Source of the DNA: Stomorhina lunata
Lineage: Eukaryota; Arthropoda; Insecta; Diptera; Rhiniidae
Assembly: GCA_933228675.1 (NCBI GenBank)
Contig: OW121741.1
Location: 61,836,863 to 61,900,862 of the forward strand
Length of the DNA stretch: 64,000 nt
Reading direction: 5' to 3'
Shown here: positions 30,296 through 40,511 of the stretch, one piece after another
Numbering within the stretch: the stretch's first letter is position 1
Layout: the number at the start of each line of letters is the position of its first letter
Notes under the pieces: generated by a model
What the model was told of the DNA's origin: nothing
Seen by the model: only the letters and a program-made list of their open reading frames with translations
Databases searched by the model: none
Position numbers and translations under genes: made by a program

Positions 30296-30745
30296 TTAAA
30301 AAAAAAACGCATCCCTTATACCATAAAAAGAAAGCTTTTGGCACATAATGCTATGATCAACCAAATCAAAAGCTTTGGAAAAATCATAGAAAACACCCGC
30401 AAATCCAGAAAAACCTCGATCTAAGCTATCACATATACAGTTTATTACATGTAATATAGCTTCTTCAGTTCCAGAACCTTTTTGAAATCCGTACTGATTT
30501 TTATACATTATATCTTCTGTGGCTATGTACGTTGAGAGCTGCGAGTATATTATCTTTTCAAAAATCTTGTCAAACACAGATAATAGAGCTACAGGTCTAA
30601 AATTCTCAACTAAATTGGAATTTATGTCTTGGGATTGGTACAATTTTGTGTAGTTTTAAGGTATTTGGGTATAAAGAACAATGAATTGCATTACACAGGT
30701 CAACAGCAAAAATGTGCTCGAGTAACCACTATATACATTTGATGT
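30296..30745 (-). pseudogene. LINE-A reverse transcriptase, upstream piece
   Basis: Minus-strand reading gives a degraded leader (LCNAIHCSLYPNTLK), then NFRPVALLSVFDKIFEKIIY, YKNQYGFQKGSGTEEAILH and YDFSKAFDLVDHSIM: motifs 1 to 3 of a non-LTR reverse transcriptase. It breaks after SFYGIRDAF, where the (GTCY)n repeat and LINE-B follow. The 5' side is cut by the long-inverted-repeat element at about 30745. Confidence 0.8.
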
Positions 30746-33165
30746 ATCGTGGCTACCTTAATACAAAAATGGTAAAATTTTTAAATTCTATGGCAAGATT
30801 TTTTTTTTAATTTTTTTTAAAATTGCAATTTTTTTTAGACGTTTCTTCAAATAATTAATGATAACTCAAAAACTACTAGTCCGATATTATTAAAATAAGA
30901 AAAATAAGATTTACATAGCCTTTAATTCGTCTGTATATCGTGTTTCAATCGGATCAATAGTATCGGAGTTATAATAAAAAACTTAAGAAAAAAATATATT
31001 TTTTACGAAAAAATGGCAAAAATTTTTGTTTAAAAAAAAATCATGAAAAATCGAAAACGGCAAAAAACTTCCAGATTTATTATTTCATCACATAGCGACA
31101 TATAATAGCAACAAAATAAGATATCGACCATAAAAATTGATTGATTTTCTTTCGAATTTATTCACAATTTAGTGAATTCGCTCATTTACACAAAATTTTA
31201 GTTTTTTGCTTTATATACGCATTATAGCGGGTTTTCAAATGTATGAAAAAAATAAATTTTCCAATTTCAAGGGGTGCATGTCGGATTATTGTGAGATTTG
31301 GTGAGAAACTTCTATCCACAAAATTTTAGTCGAATTGGACAACGTTAACACGTAGCGCATAGGCCCCAAATCTGAAAAATAGCGTTTACATCGAAAAAAA
31401 TTGTCAAATTTTCAGTTTTTGCAAAATTAAAGCTATTTATTCCCCCTTTTGCAAAAAAGTGGATCCTGGTCCTTAGGGCTAACACAATGAGATTTCCAAT
31501 AAGCTACATATCTTTAAAATCGATTAAACAGTTTTCGAGTTACTATAATTTGCAACTTATAAAATAAGGAAAGAAATAAATATTATAAACTACAAACTTT
31601 GGAATTTTCTTTTATGACATTTTCTATTATTGAATAACGAAGTGTTGCTCTGAATACTCTGGCAAAAATCTGCCATCATGTGTGCATTCCAGCGACCTTG
31701 GTATCTTTCCTCCATTGTCCGAATATCTTGGTGAAATCGTTCGCCCTGTTCCTCACTTAAGTCTCCTAGATTTTCAGGAAAACGATCTAAGTTACTGTGA
31801 AGGTAATGTAACTTGATGCTCATGTTGCATCCAAGATTTTGGAAGTGAGTTAACATCTCTTTAACGTGCTCAAAATAATCATCATCCTTGTTATTTCCTA
31901 AGAAATGTTGAATAACCCATACAAACGAATCCTATGCATTTTTCTCAATTTCTGACATTGAACTGAGAAAATCGGTATCTTTGACCAATTTTCGAATTTG
32001 TGGGCCGTCAAATATTCCAGCTCTCAGCCTTCAATACTGTATTTCTATAGTAACACGTGTCCCACAGAAATACGTGTTTTGCCCAAAACAGTATTTCGCG
32101 TACTTGTTTTGCCATACATTTCTCATTAATCCAAAACACTTTGGCAGTACTTGGATATTGTATAGTTGTTTCAAAAGCATCGAATTTTTTTATTTCGTTG
32201 TGTTGTGTAATAGGAAGATATCCGTCAATTTTAGCGAAATTTTATATTTTATTGTTGACACGTATATTGTAAGTTAAAAAAGAAAAAAATAAAAAATTTT
32301 AAACTAAGTAAAATGTTTTTGTAAATTGTCTTCGGCAAGTCTTCAAGGACATGTAATGGCCAGTGAAAATTGTAATAACTCGAAAACTGTTTAACCGATT
32401 TTAAAGGCATGTAGCTTATTGGAAAAATCATTGCTTTTGCACTAAGAACTAGAATCCACTTTTTTGCAAAAGGGGGAATAAATAGCTTTAATTTTGCAAA
32501 AACTGAAAATTTGTAAATTTTTTTCGATTTAAACGCTATTTTTCAGATTTGTGTTAACGTTGTCCAATTCGACTAAAATTTTGTGGGTGGAAGTTTCTCA
32601 CCAAATCGCACAATAATCCGACATGCACCCCCTGAAATTGGAAAATTTATTTTTTTCATACATTTGAAAACCCGCTATAATGCGTACATCAAGCAAAAAA
32701 CTAAAATTTTGAGTAAATGAGCGAATTCACTAAATTGTGAATAAATTCGAAAAAAATCAATCGATTTTTATGGTCGATATCTCATTTTGTTGCTATTATA
32801 TGTCGCTATGTGATAAAATAATAAATCTGGAAGTTTTTTGCCGATTTCGATTTTACATGATTTTTTTAAAACGAAAATTTTTGCCATTTTTACGTAAAAA
32901 ATATATTTTTTTCTTAAGTTTTTTATTATAACTCCGATACTATAGATCAGATTGAAACGCGATATATAGACGAATTAAAGGTTATGTAAAATTTTTAATT
33001 TTTTAATTTTTCTGATTTTATTTTAATAATATCGGACTAGTAGTTTTTAAGTTATCATTAATTATTTAAAGAATTATCTAAAAAAAATTGCAATTTAAAA
33101 AAAAAATAATTTTTTAAAAATCTTGCCATAGAATTTAAAAATTTTAACTGATCAATACTACAGGG
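30745..33165. mobile_element. Element with inverted arms of about 800 bp around a 'GERFHQ' ORF
   Basis: 30760-31565 and 32295-33150 are inverted copies of each other: AATTTTTAAATTCTATGGCAAG..., CTACTAGTCCGATATTATT and CGAATTGGACAACGTTAACA all appear in the left arm and, reversed, in the right. Arms differ by small indels. The outer ends are eroded, so exact termini and target duplication are uncertain. Between the arms lies a broken minus-strand ORF. Organisation suggests a DNA transposon with unusually long inverted ends. Confidence 0.7.
31590..32045 (-). pseudogene. Conserved 'GERFHQ' protein, partial, one stop
   Basis: Minus-strand frame beginning RAGIFDGPQIRKLVKD near 32030, interrupted by TAG (about 31934) and continuing through FVWVIQHFLGNNKDD, LGCNMSIKLHYLHSNLDRF, EEQGERFHQDI and RYQGRWNAHMMADFC to the stop at 31590. 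I recognise this domain from many arthropod genomes, where it is repetitive, but not a named family. The ERFHQD motif could hold a catalytic Glu and the HYLHSHL-like motif conserved His, which would fit an RNase H-fold transposase; that is speculation. Confidence 0.65.
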
Positions 33166-33306
33166 TTGCATTTTATAATTGGCCGTTAATTCAAATTAAA
33201 GGCATTAAATGTTAAATTCAAATAATATGTGTGAAATAAGAATAGTATGTGTAAAATAAGAATAATAATAGATAATAAATGATTATGATATAAAAGATAA
33301 ATTAAG

Positions 33307-34010
33307 TACACTCAAAATATTATGTAAGTAAAATTAACTTAAAATGTAATTTAAAATGAATGAATATTCATTTAAAAACCGGTCAACTGATTTTTCATTC
33401 AAATTCAATAAATGTTTCATTTAAATTTAACTGACAAATATTTAAACTACATTTTCAGTTTTAAAAACGGAATATTCAGTTGTTTTCAAAAAAATTACTG
33501 ACAAAAATTTAAACTACATTTTTAGTATAAAAAACGGAAATTTTCATTTATTTTTAAGAAATTGAATGGTTAAAAACTACGTAAAATTTCCGTAAAACGG
33601 ACAGTTTTCATTTGTTTTTGTAATTAACGTAACATAAAAGACGAAACCATAAAAAGGTTATATCCTTTAAGGCATCAAAAAACCAAACAGACAAAACAAA
33701 GTTTTTTGTTTGCTTAGGCCATACCCTGTATAGACGGCAAACCTAAGATACTTAAGGAAAACCAATAATTAAACAAATACGAATTATCTTTGATACAATA
33801 ATTGAAAAAATTTATAAAAACTAAACAACTGATATTTTCAAATGTTACGGATTTTCAGTATTTTTTTGTAGGTTGTTTTTTAAACAAATGTATAAATATG
33901 TTAAAAATCAATTTTCATATAAATTTAAATGAATATTCATTTGAAAACAACATAACCGAAAATTTCCTAAACAACATACAATCAGTTACTGTAATAATTT
34001 CCTGAGTGTA
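33307..34010. mobile_element. MITE with TACACTCA ends, inserted in the Gypsy LTR
   Basis: Left end TACACTCAAAATATTATG and right end (reversed) TACACTCAGGAAATTATTAC form imperfect inverted repeats of about 27 bp. The inside is non-coding and rich in GAATATTC palindromes. It starts 25 bp inside the Gypsy 3' LTR. TA target duplication is likely because the ends begin with TA. Confidence 0.6.
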
Positions 34011-34080
34011 GGTATAATAATAATGAACTGCTTCAGTCTCCCCCTTTGATGCTGAAATCGTCCCGATTAGGCATCAACCT

Positions 34081-36027
34081 TTATTTTCTGGGTCGACCTC
34101 TAGTTTGAATCTTTCTGACTGGTTGCTTGGATTGATTTGCTGACCCGGTCACTGGTGTAAGGACTGAGACATGATAGGTCCCAAGTGGAATGTTCAAGTC
34201 GTCTTCATGGGCTATTACGTAGGATGTAGACCCCTTCTTGTCTATGATAACATATGGACCATCTCGCTTTGGAACAAATTTTGATGAAAGTTTTTTGTTG
34301 CTGTTACTCAAGACATGTGTTGTAACCAACACTTTGGATCGAATATCTAATGGAGGCTGATTTCGTCTTTGGCTATTGCTAATTTGTTTGTTAAGATCTT
34401 GTTGTTTGTGGACGTTTTCTTTAACATCCTTGAAAGTATTTACCATTCGTTGTAAATATGGCGTTATTTCTGATAAAAAATTTTCAGACTGAATTATGGC
34501 TTTTAAATCATGTTGTACGTCATCAAGTGTACGAAGTTCACGACCAAAAGTTAAAAAAGCTGAAGTATACTTTGTACTTTGGCATAGTGTTGTGTTCATT
34601 GCAAATCGAATGCTGGGTAATTTATCATCCCAAGATTGATGATCATTTCCAACTAATATTGAGAGTTGTGTTTTCATGTCTCTATTTTTTCGCTCGACAG
34701 GATTGGCCTCGGGATGGAAGACTGGTGTTAGTATGTGTTCGATATTAAGACAGTAGATAACTTTTTGCATAACTGCAGAAACACACTGTACCCCATTGTC
34801 ACTGATGACCTTTCTTGGTACCCCATATCGAAGAAATACTTCATCGATTAATGTTTTGGCGCAGGCATCGGCTGTGGCTACTTGTAAGGGAAAAAGTTCA
34901 ACCCAACGGCTGGCAATGTCTTCTACAATAAATATCCATTGAAATCCTTTTGGTGAAACCGGCAATGGACCAAAGAGATCAATGGCAACCACCTCAAACC
35001 TCTGGTTACAAGAAACTGTTTGGTAAAGTCCTGCAGGCTTAAGATTTGTGGCTTTGTATCTTTGGCATTCCAAGCATTCTTTGACATGTTTTTCAATGTC
35101 TTTTCGTATGCCAGGCCAGTAATATCGGGATGTAATTTTGGAAGTGGTTCTTTCTATACCATAGTGACCGGCAGTTTCATCATTATGGTAGTACTTAAGT
35201 ATGTTTGTCCTTTCTTCACTAGGTATTACGAGCTGAGCATCTTCGGAATCATCATTGTTGTAACAGTATAGGACGCCATCATTTATGATGTAACCTCTTT
35301 TTGACCAATAAGCTAAGTCCTCAGTATTATTTTCAAGGCATTCAATAATTGTCTTCAGTTGAGGGTCATTTAGTTGACTGTTTCTTAATTCACTGGTACT
35401 TTTTCTTGGCATCTCAATGGAAAATGAACAGATTTGGCAAGGGTTGGAATCCTCATGGTCATCGTCACAGGGCGGCCATGAGAGTGTGTCGGCTACGACA
35501 TTAGTTTTTCCTGGTTTATATTCGATTTGAATATCAAATGGTTGCAGCAGCAAAGACCATCGTGCTAAACGTCCTGTTGGTGTTTTTATTTTCATCAACC
35601 ATTTCAAGGGCTGGTGGTCAGTCACCAGTTTAACAGGAGCTCCTTCAATATAGCCGCGGTACTTTTGGACAGCCCAAACAATTGCGAGTACTTCCCGCTC
35701 AATTGTGGAATAATTACGTTCTGCGTCCGAAAGAAGCCTGCTGGCGTATTCAATAGGATGTTCATCTTGGCCCTCCCCCTGGAGTAAAACTGCACCTAGA
35801 GCATAACCACTGGCATCTGTTTTCAGAATAAATGGTTCACAATCAACAGCTTGTCTCAATATGGGTGCTGTTGTCAATAATTTCTTCAATTTTTCAAAGG
35901 ATTGTTGTTGTTCAACGTCCCAACGCCATACTGCATTTTTCTTCGATAGAGCTGACAAAGGCTTAGACACATCTGCGAATGATGGTATAAATCGGCGATA
36001 CCAAGAACATGCTTGTAAAAATGACAA
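34081..36027 (-). CDS. Gypsy RNase H and integrase
   Basis: 648-codon frame. RNase H region: KTDASGYALGAVLLQG, EREVLAIVWAVQKYRGY and VTDHQPLKWL. Integrase: zinc domain (HNDETAGHYGIERT and ECLECQRYKA), core with AIDLFGPLP, VISDNGVQC and NPVERKNRD, and a C-terminal module (GPYVIIDKKGSTSYVI). The tail ends TRGRPRK, resembling an AT-hook. The frame starts inside the RT-RNase H connection (YRRFIPSFADV) because of a frame break near 36040. Confidence 0.85.
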   Translation of the reverse strand: MSFLQACSWYRRFIPSFADVSKPLSALSKKNAVWRWDVEQQQSFEKLKKLLTTAPILRQAVDCEPFILKTDASGYALGAVLLQGEGQDEHPIEYASRLLSDAERNYSTIEREVLAIVWAVQKYRGYIEGAPVKLVTDHQPLKWLMKIKTPTGRLARWSLLLQPFDIQIEYKPGKTNVVADTLSWPPCDDDHEDSNPCQICSFSIEMPRKSTSELRNSQLNDPQLKTIIECLENNTEDLAYWSKRGYIINDGVLYCYNNDDSEDAQLVIPSEERTNILKYYHNDETAGHYGIERTTSKITSRYYWPGIRKDIEKHVKECLECQRYKATNLKPAGLYQTVSCNQRFEVVAIDLFGPLPVSPKGFQWIFIVEDIASRWVELFPLQVATADACAKTLIDEVFLRYGVPRKVISDNGVQCVSAVMQKVIYCLNIEHILTPVFHPEANPVERKNRDMKTQLSILVGNDHQSWDDKLPSIRFAMNTTLCQSTKYTSAFLTFGRELRTLDDVQHDLKAIIQSENFLSEITPYLQRMVNTFKDVKENVHKQQDLNKQISNSQRRNQPPLDIRSKVLVTTHVLSNSNKKLSSKFVPKRDGPYVIIDKKGSTSYVIAHEDDLNIPLGTYHVSVLTPVTGSANQSKQPVRKIQTRGRPRK

Positions 36028-36502
36028 TACTTCTTTGACATTTCGTGGGGCTTTTTCGATTGTGTAGTGCAGACACTTTCTCTGGGTCTGTCATAATTCC
36101 TTGCGGGGTAAGCAGGTGACCCAAATACTTTACCTCACTACACGCGAAACGACATTTCTTAAAATTAACCTTAAGACCAAATTCATTCAATCGTTGGAAA
36201 ATATTTTTCAAGTCTTTCAAATTATTTTCAAAACTTGGAGAGCAGGAAATTATGTCATCTAGGTATGCCAACAATATAGTTTCTCCTAAGGAAGCTTTCA
36301 AACGGTCAATCAATCTCTGGAATGTAGCTGGAGCGTTCCGCAAACCAAATGGCATGCGTTTAAATTTATACATGCCAAAAGGTGTTACAAAAGCGGTTTT
36401 ATCTTGATCAGCTGGATGAACTCCGATTTGCCAGTATCCACACTGAAGATCAATTGTTGACATATAGCTTGTAACTTTGGCTTCATGAAGAATATTGTCC
36501 AC
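35963..36502 (-). pseudogene. Gypsy reverse transcriptase core
   Basis: STIDLQCGYWQIGVHPADQ, FGMYKFKRMPFGLRNAPATF and the catalytic YLDD (LLAYLDDIISCS) are all present. The upstream motif (YRELN region) lies at 36505-36560 across a small frame change. It ends in a frame break inside the connection domain (KVSALHNRK...). Confidence 0.85.
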
Positions 36503-36555
36503 TCTTGGTAACGGATAACGATCAGGTTTGGTAATTACATTTAATTCTCTATAGT

Positions 36556-37545
36556 CTATGCATACATGAATTTTTCAGATTTTTTTGGAACAATAACGAC
36601 TGGAGCTGCCCATGGAGATTGGCATTCAATGATAACACCAGAGTCGAGCATTTTGTTGATTTCACTCCTTAAAGAAACTTTCTTGGCATTGGACAACCGA
36701 TATGGGGGGATTGCTATCGGATCGTGGTCATCAGTGTGAATACGGTGTATAGCATAAGGTGTGGCACTGGTAGGTTCATCAAATATTGATTCATTTTGAA
36801 CCAACAATTTATCCAGTTCTAATTTTTGGGAATAAGTAAGACCAACGCCATCAGATTCCTTTAACATCTTAATGTCCAATGAGAATAAAGGAGTAAAATA
36901 GTCATCCATATCTTCTACTTGTTGCACTTTTCTAGTTTTTTCTGGCGGAGTGTATATTTTTGGAGCATCACTGGGCATCTCTTCACTAGGCTTTGATTCT
37001 CTGAAGATGGCTTGGATATATTGTGGAGAGTAGTCTTCACCACAAGATGAGCGCAATGGTGATGAGAATAAATCAAGTTCATCCATAGATACAAAATCCT
37101 TAGCTAATTTCTCCCTCAGTAAATGACAATATGGTGAGTCACTACTTTTAACAAAAGTGGGTGTTTTTGGTAAAGGTGACTGCTCTTGAACTTTAGTTTT
37201 TGGAGTCCCAGGTAAAGGCGATAAAATACTCTTACCTTCAATAAATTTAATAAAAGGGGACATCTCCTTAACTGTTTTTGCACACGGGGACGCTTCCTTC
37301 TCGATTTCTAGTGAGTACACCTTGGTTAGTGTTGAACTGGAAAATGCGTATTTCCGTTTGGGCTCGTCTTCAAAATACCAATATTTTTGAGCCATATTGA
37401 GCACAATGCCAGCTTGTTCTAGAAAATCGGTTCCAATGAGAGTTCGATTTTTTGTAGCGTTTGGGAGGTATAGTAGTCTTATTTTCCGCATTCGGTTTCC
37501 AATCACTATGTCGCAAATAGTCCTTACCTGTAGTAACAGAACCAT
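36556..37545 (-). pseudogene. Gypsy protease C-terminus to reverse transcriptase N-terminus
   Basis: Begins in the protease tail (NRTLIGTDFLEQAGIVL). A spacer of about 170 residues, rich in Ser, Pro and acidic residues, follows, then the RT N-terminus (IPPYRLSNAKKVSLRSEINK, SPWAAPVVIVPKKS). Closed by a stop at 36556 due to a frame change before the next RT motif. Confidence 0.8.
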
Positions 37546-37945
37546 CTGCTAGGGTAACTTCAGCACGCACCTCTTGAAAAATACATTTATTTTCTGCAAG
37601 AATTTTCTTTAATTCTGGGCTGGCAATGCTGGTTTTAGCTTCACTGTCAAATATTGCCTCACCTTTAGCACCGAAAAATTCCACATGAGTTGCCGGCAGT
37701 GCATGTCCGATTACTGTTGATAAAATTGCATTGAATTGTAAATACTGTGGGCTATTTTTCCCATTCGTATTACATGCAGCACAGTTTGACCTGTATACAC
37801 CAGGTGCACCACATCCGTAGCAGGAGAAACTCGGTTTTTTAACAAAAGTCGACTCCTGGGATTGTTGATTTGCAGATGAATTTTTACTCTGTTGTTCGTC
37901 ACGTTTTTTCTTTTTGTAGCACGTATCTATGGTATGTCCCCTCAT
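37370..37945 (-). pseudogene. Gypsy zinc knuckle and protease N-terminus
   Basis: Contains MRGHTIDTCYKK (end of a CCHC-type knuckle), SCYGCGAPGVYRSNCAAC, and the protease start AIFDSEAKTSIASPELKK, in which D-S-E replaces the usual D-T/S-G. It overlaps the following frame; the protease continues at about 37510 after a frame change. Confidence 0.75.
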
Positions 37946-38706
37946 ACGACAAAACTGCAGCGGTTTGTATTCGGGACGTCTTTGCTTTCGGTTTTTGTAA
38001 TTGTTGATGGTGGCTGTGCTTCAAAGAAAAACATTTCTGCTTCACGACTGGCAGATATCAACTCTTCGAACGTTTTTACATATTCACGATGAACACGGTC
38101 TCTTATTTTTATGTTGAGTAGGCCGTATAACATATTTAATTGAATTGACTCACTTGGTGGTTGTTTAAGTTGAGAAAGGATAAGTCTTTTCTTACAAATA
38201 AAACTATCCGTGGGCTCATTCTGTTGTTGTTTCGTCTCAAAAAAAATCATAAATATGCGCCAATCAGGAACAGGAGGCGTAAATGTGGTCCGAATGAGCG
38301 TTACAGCCTGCTCAAATGTTCGTACACTGTCCTTCACACCGATCCACCATGATGCAGCATAGTCTTCCAATAGCAACGACATTCCTTTCAAACCATCGGC
38401 GTCAGATATTTTTTCAATATCTTTGTAGATTGTTATTGCAGACAAAAATTCTTCGACAGCTGCTGGGTCTCTCTGTCCTCTAAAACGAGTAGTACACCGT
38501 GTAAACGATCCACCTCTGACGTTACCACCCATTGCAGCAAGAATCTGCTGAAATTGCTCTGTAGAAAAAGTAGCCATCTCCTCTAAGCAGTCTTCAAACA
38601 AAACGTTAATTTCGTCTTCTTCTTTAATAGCTGTTAAGTCTTCTATATCACGTAGATGCTGTTTGTTAAGAAAGCTAACCACAATACAGTTGGTAAATTG
38701 TAACAA
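37942..38706 (-). CDS. Gypsy Gag
   Basis: The likely start is the internal ATG at 38575-38577 (MATFSTEQFQQILAAMGG), since the 43 codons before it look unrelated. Capsid region with FRGQRDPAAVEEFLSAITIY, YAASWWIGVK and AVTLIRTTFTPPVPDW, typical of a retrotransposon Gag. It closes before the zinc knuckle by a one-base shift, which might be the natural gag-pol frame change or a mutation. Confidence 0.75.
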   Translation of the reverse strand: MLQFTNCIVVSFLNKQHLRDIEDLTAIKEEDEINVLFEDCLEEMATFSTEQFQQILAAMGGNVRGGSFTRCTTRFRGQRDPAAVEEFLSAITIYKDIEKISDADGLKGMSLLLEDYAASWWIGVKDSVRTFEQAVTLIRTTFTPPVPDWRIFMIFFETKQQQNEPTDSFICKKRLILSQLKQPPSESIQLNMLYGLLNIKIRDRVHREYVKTFEELISASREAEMFFFEAQPPSTITKTESKDVPNTNRCSFVV

Positions 38707-38774
38707 TATAAGCGAGTATGTGGATACAATTGTTGATACTATACAAAATTAAACCAAATAGGTTTTAAAGTTAA

Positions 38775-40365
38775 TGATGAGTGGATTGGGAGCCTTGTTG
38801 AGTGGTTTGCCCGACCATTTCAGATCAATGATAATAGCCATCGAAAGCAGCAACATCAAAGTTACAGCAGATACTATTAAGACAAAATTATTGCAAGATT
38901 TCGACAGCGATAACAATTATTCAACATCAGCTGAAATGTAAGAATCATTCAGTAAAAAATAAGAAAATAGTTTGTTACAACTGTAAGAAAGAAGATCACA
39001 TTGCCAAACATTGTAAAGTTCCAAAGAAAAGCGGCAGCTATGAAAAAACGTTTGCAGAAAGTTTTGCTGCAAAATTTGATAATGCTGAAAACATTTGGTT
39101 GATAGACTCTGGTGCTACCTCTCATATGGTTAATTCCAAAGATGTTTTCGTAGATTTCCAAAATTTTGATAAAGAGTACTATGTGACAGTGGTCAACAAT
39201 ACCACGCTTAAAGTAGTTTGCATCGGCAATATTCGTATATAGCAACGATGCAGTATCAGATTTGAGTATATAACAATAAATGATGTTTTATTTGTGCCAA
39301 CTTGATTTCAGTGAGCCAGCTTACGAAAAAGGGGTTTGAAATTAAGTTCGCTGGAAATAAGTGTGTTGTGCAGAAAAACAACAACGTATTTTCAAAAGTA
39401 TTTTTAGAAAAAGGTATGTTAAACTAAATATAACCTCAGAAAATTTTATAGCGGTTTTTGATGAATTGTGGCACAGGCGATTGGGTCACGCCGCTCATAT
39501 AAACATTAAAAAGTTGTTGAATAAGTCGTCGGGAGCTGACTGCGGTAAACAAACACGTAAGTCGTATATATCTTAAGAAACAAAAACTACTGATATTCTG
39601 CAGCTCGTTCACACGGATGTACGTGGTCCCATGGAACAAAAATCGATGTGTGGTCTAGCCTACTTTCTTCTGTTTCTTGATGACTTCTCCAATAAGATTT
39701 TTATTTACATGATGGGAAATAAAACCAAGGTCGCCAAGTTATTAAAAGAATTTAAAAATTTAGTTAAAAACCACACAGGTAAAACCACACACGCATAAAA
39801 ACTCTTCGATCTAACAACGGCTTGGAGTTTTGTAATAGACAAATTAAACAAATATGCGACGACAGCGGTATAGTACACCAAACGTCAGCACCTTACAGTC
39901 CACAGCAAAATGGAAAGGCTGAACGTATGAACAGGACCTTGGTTGTGTATGTATGGAGCTGAGAAAAAAGTGGGATCCAAGGTCAAAAAGATGTATTATG
40001 GTAGGGTATTGCGCTACTTTAAAAGCCTATCGTCTATATGATCCAGACATGCAAAAAAAAAACACATAATTCGCAATGTATCATTTTTTGAAAACGAAAT
40101 TTTTTATTTGAAAGCAGATAATACTAATAAATCTATGTATATCTACACCTTTTTAGGATAAGCCGAACTATAATCCAAATTCCATAAGAATAATGGTGGA
40201 TGAAAATTCAGATCATGAGGAATATCATCCAGCTGAAAGTGATTCTCATGAAAGTGACAGTGAAAAGGAAGAATAAGACGCCACGACGTTCGTCAAGGTT
40301 AAGAAAAATTGATGACTTTATTACTTATTTAACCTGTGAAAATGCCGAAGATCCCATTAAAAATT
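38775..40365 (+). pseudogene. Ty1/Copia relic: gag, protease, integrase, no reverse transcriptase
   Basis: Many frame breaks, but the order is clear: Gag tail (LLSGLPDHFRSMIIAIESS), zinc knuckle (CYNCKKEDHIAKHC near 38975), protease (WLIDSGATSHMV near 39100), integrase zinc motif (LWHRRLGHAAHINIKKLL near 39465), core (HTDVRGPM, RSNNGLEF, YSPQQNGKAERMNRTL) and C-terminal KWDPRSKRCIMVGY near 39975. The acidic linker and RLRKIDDFITYLTCENAEDP before RT are present up to about 40360. RT and RNase H are missing, replaced by unrelated sequence and a (GTCY)n repeat. Confidence 0.8.
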
Positions 40366-40511
40366 GGTAACAATCGGTCCACAACCGACCCTAGCTCCCA
40401 TTATAGGTTGCCAGTCAGGCTAGATTCGACTGGATTATCCAGCTTTTTCAGTGCTTGTCAAGTGTCAAGCTAAAATTAAATTTGTCCAGCTGAAAGGTGA
40501 AGAATTGGTTT

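Larger units (their letters stand above)
34031..38706 (-). mobile_element. Ty3/Gypsy LTR retrotransposon, degenerate
   Basis: Minus-strand gag, zinc knuckles, protease, reverse transcriptase, RNase H and integrase with at least three frame breaks. The polypurine tract reads ATCAAAGGGGGAGAC (34036-34050 reversed), and the 3' LTR begins TGAAGCAG at 34035, soon interrupted by a MITE. I did not find the 5' LTR. No env-like ORF after integrase. Confidence 0.8.

Noticed and set aside
30722..30756. Imperfect hairpin (GTAACCAC...GTGGCTAC) at the edge of the long-arm element
   Set aside because: It lies at the boundary between LINE-A and the inverted-arm element and may be chance; there is no second copy at the other end.
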